Shown piece after piece: positions 19,501 through 26,800 of a stretch of DNA of 40,273 nucleotides. This DNA comes from JBCCFW01 sp039029535. Lineage in GTDB: Bacteria; Acidobacteriota; JBCCFW01. Each line of letters starts with the position of its first letter. Positions within the stretch are counted from its first letter, which is position 1. The notes under the pieces were generated by a model. The model did no database searches and was not told the origin of the DNA. It saw only the letters and a program-made list of their open reading frames with translations. Where the stretch lies: assembly GCA_039029535.1 (NCBI GenBank), contig JBCCFW010000050.1, positions 1-40,273 of the forward strand, given 5' to 3'. Made by a program: the position numbers and the translations under genes.

Positions 19501-19649
19501 CCGAACTCGCCGTCGAGGATGATGGGAGTGAGCGTCGGGCCGCAGGTCTCGGCCCGCAGCGTCGGGACGACGAGCAGCATCCCCAGGAGGACCGTGAGCG
19601 CGCGTGCTGTCGGAGCGAGACGGGGTCGGCGAGGCAGGTGAGAGGCCAT
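16560..19649 (-). CDS. Secreted CBM9-like / MopE-motif protein, copy B of a tandem pair
   Basis: This is a 1029-aa protein. I chose the ATG at 19649 because GAGGGAG lies five bases upstream and a signal peptide follows (TVLLGMLLVVPTLRA|ETCG). It begins with the same CGPTLTxIxLDGEF.DW module as copy A and keeps the same order throughout: DPDGDGDS calcium-like loops, VLNGLVKYGSP and HRLVNNTE segments, ALELSLGDLDGSWTL, and a C-terminal Asp/Cys motif (CTNGTDDDGDGLVDCDDVDC). Unlike most secreted proteins here, its signal junction is not A|Q. The two genes are separated by only 117 bases and look like a tandem duplication that has since diverged. The function is unknown; a surface binding protein is most likely. 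Confidence 0.87.
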   Translation of the reverse strand: MASHLPRRPRLAPTARALTVLLGMLLVVPTLRAETCGPTLTPIILDGEFGDWLPVLTNPLNVSLDPDGSTLPCGESLDRDCTIAPLPLDLRAFAYTWDETHLHVYLERYFPTRDSMQYWLYLDRGDDQLFDGATAPDGDLRVRINWLSTFASYEVVTTIETFTSVGRQHPMVDFERRECGPAGDQPCADGHVVGMTGDTWASLGASPLNCSGGQCARATQLEISLPWDRLGLAPGSPLALHVAASASTVGLPDALVENLGGRDGGPGSTGHHCHRLDPAHEAVPTDIDEASELPHRVTNLGNRADTFDLFGMSRHGWQLHYLSDPDGDGDSLDGEVMAIDANGDGDFDDPDDRLDARFDSNGDGRLDTGLLAGGSGVAPGDSFHFVLEVFGSETGVEDFREWIDLHAESEASGGVRSVRDVLYVSRLVTLKSQAKSVFSGRAPTRVPYPLQVVSHDWDPDWGIRTVTSSARWETFFYTDPDCNGDRSDGVEVSEAFEIDPRDETCLVAEVEVPPDTPNGTVDVTTVHPGRSTALGAVLTTTVVPSLELSPDHTVLNGLVKYGSPSSSVLFAHRLVNNTELDDRFAVSHLSSLGFATSLFTDPDGDGNPSDGELVPSGSSTPSVPSFGGVLPVVLSVEVGDVPTGSLERTELFAVSTATGDFRTVLDETRVGNLVSFEDAGRTVQRTSFAPCDTIYVKARGLEASLVDRYQLLWLDPAARVLRRSVLSSDGLGEADDALELSLGDLDGSWTLSLRTCSVAYASSGACAGTESIVDGIELMLDNAAAVSELASDRAVYRRGDRFTARATFVNDSPVTTLADTRVDFTLLTPDSSHYCDADGVFQPFHPEAFTQALTLDLLPSERTTEELVLPEVSFPAPGADYLLRVRWNDPCGAVLLVTDLPFAVEAIPEDCTNGTDDDGDGLVDCDDVDCEASAGCRGGLAVSRRLRVVDGVLVPSLAEVLDPSCAAPGVRLCLDGPEDERVPGPVDGLILPGAALSNRNRSLWLFEHEGSDATLFVRKSGSDLVFSAG

Positions 19650-19730
19650 GACCACTCCCTCGCCCGGACTCTCGATGAGAAGTCTCGCTGCGGCGCCATG
19701 GCCCGGGCTGTCGAACCTGATGTTGCGTGG

Positions 19731-19892
19731 TGAGAAAAATAACGTCAGGCGGGGGAGGCACGCCAGGGAGCCCCGGGATCGGGGCTGACCACGTCGCGAC
19801 GACGCCGTGCGCTCCACCGCTCTCCGATAGGAAGAAGGCGGAGCCCCCCGAGACGTGACACTCGGGGAGCACGGAGGTGTCGATTTTTCTCA
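19731..19892. repeat. Intergenic segment bounded by a 10-base inverted repeat
   Basis: TGAGAAAAAT (19731-19740) and its reverse complement ATTTTTCTCA (19883-19892) bound a 162-base segment that lies wholly in the 276-base gap between genes. It contains a 7-bp hairpin with a four-base loop (19769-19786) and the terminator below. No target-site duplication is obvious, so a MITE is possible but unproven. Confidence 0.3.
19843..19870 (-). terminator. Terminator of the zf-TFIIB gene
   Basis: A 7-bp perfect GC stem (19846-19852 with 19861-19867, loop 8), extended by two more pairs around one mismatch, lies ~55 bases past the stop at 19926. Leftward it is followed by a moderately pyrimidine-rich stretch (CGCCTTCTTCCT). 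The plus strand has TTTTT at 19884-19888. Confidence 0.5.
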
Positions 19893-19925
19893 GGGACGGG
19901 TCGGAAGACCCCGCCAGGCGGCGAT

Positions 19926-20666
19926 CTAGTCTGACTTCAGCGCCCGCCCGATGGCCGACACGAGGACGCCGACCGGGCCATCGGACTCGGCGTCCTGGCC
20001 GGCGAGCTCGTTCATCTCGCCGACGTCGAGGAACAGCCCACGGCAGGGGAAGCAGATGTCGAGCTCGACCTCCTGGTGATCGCGGGCGCCGAGCTTCGCG
20101 TCACAGGTCGGGCAGTCGTAGTCGGTGTCGCGGGTGTCCTTGCCCGACATGGACGTGAAGGCGTGGATGAGGGCATCGCGGGTGATCTCGACCCTCCGCG
20201 ACGGGACCATGGCGTGCTCGAGAGTCGGCACGTCGATCCACCGTCCGTTGCAGCCGGGGCAGTAGTTGGTCGGGATCGAGTTGACGTCCTCGGTGCGCAT
20301 CGGTGCAGGGCACTTGGGACAGGGGCGTGTCGTGTTCGGGTCGAAGACGCTGGCGAGCTCGAAGCGGTCGAAGAACACGCCTCGACAGCGACGGCAGACG
20401 TCGACCTCGACGTCACCATAGCTCCCCTGGAGCAGGGGCTCGGGGCAGCGGGGGCAGGTGTGGCCCGACGACTCGAGCTCCTGGGTGGCGAGCGCGGTGA
20501 AGACCCGGACGACCTCGTCGGCGCGTGGCTCCCGCTCGGGCATGTGGTCGAGGAGGCTGATGTCGATCCAGGAGCCCTCGCACTCCTTGCAGGCGCTCGT
20601 GTGGAGACCCTCCTGCTCGACGTCCAACAGGATGGCCGGACACTTGGGGCACTTGTCTCGACTCAT
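19926..20666 (-). CDS. Four-unit zf-TFIIB zinc-ribbon protein
   Basis: This is a 246-aa, apparently cytosolic protein. It has four CxxC...CxxC zinc ribbons of the zf-TFIIB type, with cysteines at 6/9-26/29, 71/74-91/94, 116/119-136/139 and 185/188-205/208. Ribbons 1 and 3 end in GSWID/GRWID, while 2 and 4 end in RGVFFD/RGLFLD, so an ancestral two-ribbon unit has been duplicated. Helical linkers (ADEVVRVFTALATQ; TRDALIHAFTSM) follow ribbons 1 and 3. The usual bacterial zf-TFIIB protein has one or two ribbons. It lies directly downstream (91 bases) of the kinase-RDD gene, in the same orientation. The start ATG follows GGAGG. Its biochemical role is unknown; protein or nucleic-acid binding is a guess. 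Confidence 0.9.
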   Translation of the reverse strand: MSRDKCPKCPAILLDVEQEGLHTSACKECEGSWIDISLLDHMPEREPRADEVVRVFTALATQELESSGHTCPRCPEPLLQGSYGDVEVDVCRRCRGVFFDRFELASVFDPNTTRPCPKCPAPMRTEDVNSIPTNYCPGCNGRWIDVPTLEHAMVPSRRVEITRDALIHAFTSMSGKDTRDTDYDCPTCDAKLGARDHQEVELDICFPCRGLFLDVGEMNELAGQDAESDGPVGVLVSAIGRALKSD

Positions 20667-20757
20667 GGAGGAACCTCCTCGTCACCCGGGTGATCTCACC
20701 GGCACTCGGGCCTACGGCAGCAACGGCGGCAGGTTACCACGCGGACTTCCGGAGGCC

Positions 20758-22056
20758 TCAGCGTCGGGCCGCTCGCACGACCATGCTGCGGGCGATCTTG
20801 TCGTGGAAGGTCTCGCCGTGACGGTCGAACAGCGCCCAGAGGAAGCCGAGGCCGACCGGCAGTGCCGACACGAGGCAGCCGACGGCGCGAAGGAAGGCGC
20901 CGCCCCAGCCGAGCCGCCCTCCCTGCTGGTTCACCGTGCGGAGACCAGCGGCCCATTGACCGAGGGTTCGACCACGCCAACCGGTCGTGAGCCCGGCGTA
21001 GGGGATGAAGAGCAGCCAGAATCCATCGGGGCCGACCGGGACGAGCCCGCCGAGCAGGCCCGTCACGAAAACATCGACGATTCCGCCGAGGAAACGTCGG
21101 AAAGCGAGCGGTCGCATGGTCGCTGGAGCGGGGGCTGCGAGGGCTTCGGTGGGCGCTTCCGGCGAGGAGGGAGACTCGGCGAGCGTCGGTCGAGGGAGGG
21201 TGGGCGCGGAGGGCCCGCGACTGGTGAGTCCGAGGGCCTCGAGCTCGCCGACGAGCTCGCTCGCCGTCTGATGACGATCGTCGGGATCCTTCGCCATCAT
21301 CTTGTCGATGAGCCTGGCGAGCGGGCCAGGAAGCTCTGGCTCGAGCACGTCCGCGGACACCAGCGGCTCGTTGACGTGCTTCATCATGATTGAGAATGCG
21401 CTCTCACCTACGAAGGGCTGGCGACCGGTGACCAGGTGGTAGAGCGTCGCGCCCAGGGAGTAGATGTCCGCCCGCGCATCGGCTCGCTTCGAGTCCAGGG
21501 CCTGCTCGGGGGCGATGTAGCCAGGCGTGCCGATCGACATGCCGGTGCCGGTGAGGTCCGCTCCGTCCTGTCCGGCCTGCTTGGCGAGACCGAGATCCGC
21601 CAGCTTCGGCGTCCCGTCCTCGTCGAGCAGGATGTTGTCGGGCTTGATGTCGCGGTGAACGATCGAGAGCTTCGCCGCCGCCTCGAGCCCCCGCGCCACG
21701 CTCGTGACGATGCCGACGGCTTCGGCGGGTGAGAGCGCGCCACCGCGGGCTTCCTGGAGCTGCCGCACGCTGCCACCGCCGACGTGCTCCATGACGATGT
21801 AGTGCCGGCCATCGTCGGTGCCGGCATCGTGGGTGCGGACGACGTTCTCGTGGTTCAGCCGGGCGGCGGTCCGAGCCTCGGAGAGGAAGCGGCTCACGAA
21901 CGAGTCACCGTCTCCGGAGAGATGACTCGGGAGGGTCTTGATCGCCACCGGGATGTCGAGGTCCGGGTTGCGGGCGAGCCAGACCTCGCCCATCCCGCCT
22001 CGACCCAGGAGTCGTTCGACCGGGTACTTGCCGACGTGTTGCGGTGTGTCCGCCAT
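20758..22056 (-). CDS. Ser/Thr protein kinase fused to an RDD membrane domain
   Basis: This is a 432-aa protein. Residues ~10-275 are a complete Hanks-type kinase: glycine loop GRGGMGEVW (18-26), Lys40 in VAIK, Glu60, HRDIKPDN (134-141, catalytic Asp136), DLG at 154-156 in place of DFG, and APE at 182-184. All catalytic residues are present, so it should be active. A Pro/Ala linker (~280-315) leads to an RDD-family domain (~316-430) with hydrophobic segments (FLGGIVDVFVTGLLGGLV, FWLLFIPYAGL, AVGCLVSALPVGLGFLWALF) and the terminal ETFHDKIARSMVV signature. The kinase should sit in the cytosol, tethered to the inner membrane. No extracellular sensor such as PASTA is present, so the RDD domain may be the sensing or transport part. 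Confidence 0.92.
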   Translation of the reverse strand: MADTPQHVGKYPVERLLGRGGMGEVWLARNPDLDIPVAIKTLPSHLSGDGDSFVSRFLSEARTAARLNHENVVRTHDAGTDDGRHYIVMEHVGGGSVRQLQEARGGALSPAEAVGIVTSVARGLEAAAKLSIVHRDIKPDNILLDEDGTPKLADLGLAKQAGQDGADLTGTGMSIGTPGYIAPEQALDSKRADARADIYSLGATLYHLVTGRQPFVGESAFSIMMKHVNEPLVSADVLEPELPGPLARLIDKMMAKDPDDRHQTASELVGELEALGLTSRGPSAPTLPRPTLAESPSSPEAPTEALAAPAPATMRPLAFRRFLGGIVDVFVTGLLGGLVPVGPDGFWLLFIPYAGLTTGWRGRTLGQWAAGLRTVNQQGGRLGWGGAFLRAVGCLVSALPVGLGFLWALFDRHGETFHDKIARSMVVRAARR

Positions 22057-22462
22057 GGGGCCTCGAGAGAGAGGCTCATCCTAACCGGAGCGTCGGCCAT
22101 GGCTGGAGCAGGGGGGGCGGAACGAAAAGAGTGACCCTGACCCGGTCGCCGAACCGGGCCAGGGTCAGGTGTCGGTGAGGTCGTGCGGGTGACCTCACTC
22201 GAGCGGACGGCTCGCTGGCGTTGCCCGTGGGCACGAGCCGCGCTGGAGAGGAAGGACCTCACCTCGTCGACATTGCAAGGCGGTCCCGCTGGAAAACTCG
22301 AATGGAAAGAAACCGGACGGTGAGCTTCCGGTGCGACTCTCGGGGACCCGCCTCCGCAGCGTCTCCGGGCGTCGCCCTTGCCGGTGCTCTCCGGCTTCAT
22401 TGAGTAGTACAGCCGGCGGAGGAAAACCTGACAGGGAAACTAAACAGACCGAGAAGGACGCT
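22057..22462. other. 406-base intergenic region with several hairpins
   Basis: No convincing gene was found on either strand. It holds a 14-bp stem with one mismatch (22132-22145 with 22154-22167), followed leftward by CTCTTTTCG and usable as a minus-strand terminator; a perfect 8-bp stem (22175-22182 with 22191-22198); and a 6-bp stem (22391-22396 with 22411-22416) close behind the upstream stop. The AT-richer stretch 22417-22450 could hold a promoter. A small RNA between the last and first hairpins is possible but unsupported. Confidence 0.4.
22132..22167 (-). terminator. Candidate minus-strand terminator
   Basis: Arms 22132-22145 and 22154-22167 pair over 14 bases with one A-C mismatch and an 8-base loop. 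Read leftward, the stem is followed by CTCTTTTCG. It lies about 300 bases past the nearest upstream stop, so it may end a long untranslated tail or a separate short transcript. Confidence 0.5.
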
Positions 22463-23515
22463 TCAGTACGGTGGGAAGAGTCGTCGGAATCCGTGGGTGA
22501 GCACGACGGCGAGCTGAAAGAGATTGCGGGGGAGACGACGCAGGACCGGCAGGCTCGGTGCGGGGTCGTGCTCGCCGGTCAGCGTGCGATGGAGTCGATC
22601 GGCCTGAGCCGTCATCCACGCGACCGTGCAGGGATGCTCGAGCAGCCCGTCGAGGAGATCGGTCGGCAACACCTCGGCGCCCACGCGCGCACCGACGATC
22701 CCCCCGGTCATCGCGGCCGTCGTGTCGGCGTCGCCACCGCAGGTGATGACGGCCTCGACGGCGGCACGGTAGTCGGTCGGGTGGGCGAGCCAGGCGTGGA
22801 GCGCGACGGGCACCGAGTCGAGGACGAAGCCACCGACACCCGACTCGAAGCCGAGCTCGCGTGAGTAGGTCGCCGTGCTCGCGCCGTCGGTGACCGAGCG
22901 CTCGGCGTGCTCGATGCGATCCAGGAGCAGCGGATCGGCGTCAGGTGGCAGGAGCCGTCGCAGGCGCTTCGAGTAGGAGCCGTCGGACGGGTCGTCGTGC
23001 GTCGCCGCCAGGCGGGCTGCCAGGGCGATGGCGAGAGCGCCGTGCAGAGCGCGGGGATCGCGATGGGTCGGGGCCGTCGAGGCCTCGACCCAGGGGAGCA
23101 GCGCGTCGTCCGTGGAGGCGACGAGGCCGAGCAGCGGCGCACGCATGGCGGGACCATTGCCTGCGGAGACCACGCCGGAGCGACTCGCCGGCACGCCGAC
23201 CAGGAGCTTGCAGCAAGCGCGGAGCGTGGCGAGGCCGACGCCGGCGGGGAGGCCGAGGAACCAACGGGCGAGTCCACGACCTAGCGCGTCGCGGAAGCGC
23301 TCCGGATCGCCTTCGGCTCGGGTGAGGGCGGTGAGGACCAGGAGGGCGTGGTCGGTGTCGTCGGAGACCATGCCTCGTCCGAAGAGGAGGCGATGTCGGG
23401 TGGGTGGTCCGAGCAGGCGGGCGGCCCGACGAGGGGAGAGACCCTCGTAGGGGAGACCGAGCGCGTCGGCCACGGCGACCCCGAGGAGGCAGCCACGGAC
23501 GGTGTCGGGGGTCAT
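22463..23515 (-). CDS. ADP-ribosylglycohydrolase family protein (DraG/ARH-like)
   Basis: This is a 350-aa cytosolic protein. I chose the ATG at 23515 because the family's first motif, GCLLGVAVADALGLPYEG, follows within eight residues. The longer upstream frame is Arg/Ser-rich and not protein-like. The two metal-site motifs are intact: SDDTD (51-55) near the N-terminus and GGDADTT (~259-265). These coordinate the dinuclear Mg/Mn centre in DraG and ARH enzymes, which remove ADP-ribose from modified proteins or small molecules. Length and motif spacing are normal for the family. It lies 79 bases after the 2150-aa gene's stop, with a strong hairpin between. The kinase gene follows in the same direction after a 406-base gap. 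The substrate cannot be told from sequence. Confidence 0.9.
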   Translation of the reverse strand: MTPDTVRGCLLGVAVADALGLPYEGLSPRRAARLLGPPTRHRLLFGRGMVSDDTDHALLVLTALTRAEGDPERFRDALGRGLARWFLGLPAGVGLATLRACCKLLVGVPASRSGVVSAGNGPAMRAPLLGLVASTDDALLPWVEASTAPTHRDPRALHGALAIALAARLAATHDDPSDGSYSKRLRRLLPPDADPLLLDRIEHAERSVTDGASTATYSRELGFESGVGGFVLDSVPVALHAWLAHPTDYRAAVEAVITCGGDADTTAAMTGGIVGARVGAEVLPTDLLDGLLEHPCTVAWMTAQADRLHRTLTGEHDPAPSLPVLRRLPRNLFQLAVVLTHGFRRLFPPY

Positions 23516-23547
23516 GGTCACGGTGCTCGAAGCTGCTTCGGCCTTCG

Positions 23548-23590
23548 GGGGAGGAGCCCGGCGTCGACGCGGCCGACGGGGCTCCTCCCC
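23548..23590 (-). terminator. Hairpin terminator of the 2150-aa gene
   Basis: A perfect 12-bp GC stem (23548-23559 with 23579-23590, loop 19) lies five bases past the stop at 23595. There is no T-run leftward. A small 5-bp hairpin (23528-23540) lies next to it. It likely terminates or attenuates transcription into the ADP-ribosylglycohydrolase gene. Confidence 0.55.
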
Positions 23591-23594
23591 GAGC

Positions 23595-23865
23595 TCACGG
23601 CGCCTCGACGATCTCGATGAGACCGACGGCGTCGCGGAGCATGAGCACGACGTCGCTGATGTCGAGCTGCGTGTCACCGAGCCGGTAGTAGAGCGCCGGC
23701 ACCTCCGAGTCGTCGACCAGGAGCGCCGGTGAGAGGTCGCCACGGATGACGAGCTCGGGCGTCGGCGCCTCGATGCCCACGGCCATCCGGAGCATCCGCA
23801 CGACGTCACCGACCGTCACTCGACCGTCGGGCGGGCTCGACAGGTCGCCGAGCTCCGAGCCGAGG
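23595..23865 (-). other. Dockerin-like EF-hand pair (C-terminal domain)
   Basis: Two units close the 2150-aa protein: GDLSSPPDGRVTVGDVVRML followed by RMAVGI, and GDLSPALLVDD followed by LGDTQLDISDVVLMLRDAVGL. They share the GDLSP lead, the DVVxMLR helix and the VG[IL] end with the N-terminal pair of the 1141-aa protein. The first loop aspartate of canonical dockerins is again missing. Confidence 0.6.
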
Positions 23866-26800
23866 GGCAAGGCGACGTCGTCGCCGGCCTCGAGCGGGTC
23901 GCGTCCGTAGCGGAGCTCACGGCCGTCGGACTCGCCGCCGCCGTCGGTGTCGAAGTTGCCCGGGTCGGTGCCGATGCCCGCCTCGAAGGCGTTGGGCAAG
24001 CCGTCACCGTCGGTGTCGGACTCGGAGTCGTTGCTGAACGGGTCGAGGCCGGCGGCGATCTCGAAGCTGTCGAGCAGGCCGTCGCCGTCGGAGTCGAGAC
24101 CGATCTCCAGCGGGTTGGCGGCGTAGACCGCCACCGAGTGCTCGCCGTCCTCGATGACGCCGTGGATGAAGTACTCGCCCTCGGCGAGACCTTCGAGGAA
24201 CTCGGCCGCCAGCGCCAGCGCGTTGGCCGGGTCGTCCTCGGAGAGATCCTGGGCGCCGGGGATGGGCTCCCCGTCGAAGCCGACGGCGTCGTCGTCGAGG
24301 AAGAACGAGATCCGCGCGTCGCTGTCGGGATCGCTGTCGAGCCAGGTCAACGTGAAGGCGTCCCGCACCAGGCCGGTGTCCGGTGCTGGTGAGGTGATCG
24401 AGAGACCCGGCTCCGAGTCGACCGGGAAGCTCGACACGTCGATGTTCGCCGTCTGGTACGCGTCCATGACCTGCGAGACCACCGACACCTGAGGCTCGGT
24501 CTTGGCCAGCGTGAGCTCCGACAGCGTGAATGCGCCCGAGCTGCCCGCCGCCGCGACGAACTCGGCGCCGAAGGCGAGCTTGCCGGTCAGCACGCCGGTG
24601 CCCACCGCGTCGAGCAGGAAGGACGACTCGCCCGCCGGCTCGCCGTTGGGGCTGGTGAGCTTGCCGGCCACGAGGTAGACGCCGGGCTGGTTGACGTTCA
24701 CGTCGACGTCGAGCAGCAGGGCGGTGACCTCGGCGCCGTCCATGACGACCTCCTCGCCGAAGCTGCCCGCCGAGCTGATCTCACCGGCGTTCACGTCGAA
24801 GAGCAGGGTCGACCCACGCTGGAAGGCCGCGCCGTTGAACTGACCGTTGGCCACGATCTCGACGCTCCAGCGGCCGAGCACGCCCGGGAGCGAGGGGAGG
24901 ATGCCCTGGTAGGCATCACCACCCAGGCTGCCCAGGGGCAGCGGGCCGAGCGTCGTGCCGTCGGGGCCGAAGAAGGTCGCGGCGGCTCCGGTGACCGGCG
25001 TGCCCGCCGGCTCGACGGTCAGACCGACGGTGACCGCAGCACCCGCTGGGTAGCTGTCGGCGTCGAGCCCGAAGGTGGTCTCGAGCTCGTTCTCCTCGGT
25101 GAACTTGCCGAAGGGGAAGCCGCTGCCGTCGGTGTCGACCGAGAGGGTCCAGGCACCTGGCTCCGGATCGGTGATGGCGAACTTCGCCAGCGAGAGACCG
25201 TCCTCCGAGCTGCCCTCGACGTAGGACACCATCGGATCGATGGCCGCCTCTTCGGGGCCGATGAGCTTGCCCGAGGGGCTCATGAGGCTGAGCGCGACGT
25301 CACCCTCGGTGACGTACTCGGTGAGCGTGACCGAGTCGGCCGCGCCCACGGTGACCTCGGTGGTGAACTTGCCCGTGCCCTCGCCCTCTTCCATGAGCAC
25401 GAGACGGGTCGAGCGGATGCTGCGCTGACTGACGCCACCCGTGCCGTTCCCAACGGCGGCCAGGAGCTCGAGATCGTCCACCGGCACGCCGCCGAGGGCG
25501 GGGGCGATGAAGTCGTCGAAGAACTCGTCGTCGGTGAGCAACGCGCGCCAGTGCATGGGGCTCGCGGTGGTGACCGAGCGAAAGACCCGCGAGCTGACGT
25601 TGGCGCCGGAGAGAGCGAGAGCCGAGCTCAGAGGGACGAGGTCGTCGTCGAGCTCCGGCGGGCGCTGACCTGCCAGCAGGGTGACCGTCACGTCCGGGAA
25701 CTGGTCGAGACCGCGATGGGTGAGGTTGAAGGCCCGGGCGCCCGCCTGAGTGAGGGTCGGCAAGGCCTGGTCCTCGGCGAGACGATCAGTGGCGTCGGCG
25801 TTGCCCAGGCCCGCGAGCTGACCGAGGACCTGGTAGAGCACGTCGGCCAGCTCGTAACCCTCGTGGGGCGTGCCGACCATGACCAGTCGGCGGACGAGCT
25901 CGCCGCCCTCACGCTCGAGGTACTCACGAGCGGTGAAGCCACCCGCGTCGAACGCGAGGATGTCGGCCTGGGAGGCGCCGGTCGCGTCGAGGGCCAGGTC
26001 GATGGTGGTCGCGAGACCGACGGAGTTCGCGAGCGGAGTCGCCCAGGAGTCCTGACCGGTGGCGATGAAGGCCGGACGCTCGAGCCGTTCCTCGATGTTC
26101 GTCTTCCAGGTCTCGACCTGCTCCGGATGCGCACCGGCCTCGGAGAGGTGGTAGCCGGGGACGAGGATGACGGGGATCGGTCCGAGGGAGACGAGGAACT
26201 CTTCCGAGCGGACGAGGGAGACCTCACCGGTGGAGCTCTCCACCCGAACGAAGAGCTCGTGACGTCCCGGAGCGAGACCATCGACTGAGAAGGGGATGAT
26301 GACGTCGAGCTCGGACTCGGGCGGTATCAGCGGCAGCACGATGGCGCTGGCGTCGTCGATCCAGTACTCGATGGAGACGATGGGGCCGAGCTCGTCGTTG
26401 GCGAACAGGGCGAACGAGAGGTCGGTCGGGTTGCTGGCGTCCTGGAGCACCTCGAGGAAGCGGATGACCGGCGGGACCTGGCAGGCGTCACCGATGCCGT
26501 TGGAGTCGCTGTCGGCCTGATCCGGGTTGAAGGTGTCGGGGCAGTTGTCGATGGAGCAGGCTCGGCTGGGGAAGGCCGGATCGGCGAAGCCGTCACCGTC
26601 GCTGTCGATGCAAGGGTCGCAGTCGTCGAGGACGGTGTCGCCGTCGATGTCCGTGGGGTCTTCGCTCTCGCAGATCCCGTCGCAGGCGTCGCCGATGCCG
26701 TTGCCGTCGCTGTCGGACTGATCCGAGTTCGGCGTGCAAGGACAGTTGTCGTCCAGGGTCGGCACGCCGTCGTCGTCGTCGTCCAGCGGAGTCCCGGGGA

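Noticed and set aside
21894..22400. 168-codon minus-strand frame overlapping the kinase start
   Set aside because: It is Arg/Pro/Ser-rich, has no ribosome site, and overlaps a kinase with a complete N-terminal glycine loop.
22060..22460. Riboswitch or small RNA gene
   Set aside because: Several hairpins exist but no conserved riboswitch core, promoter pair or tRNA-like fold could be recognised.
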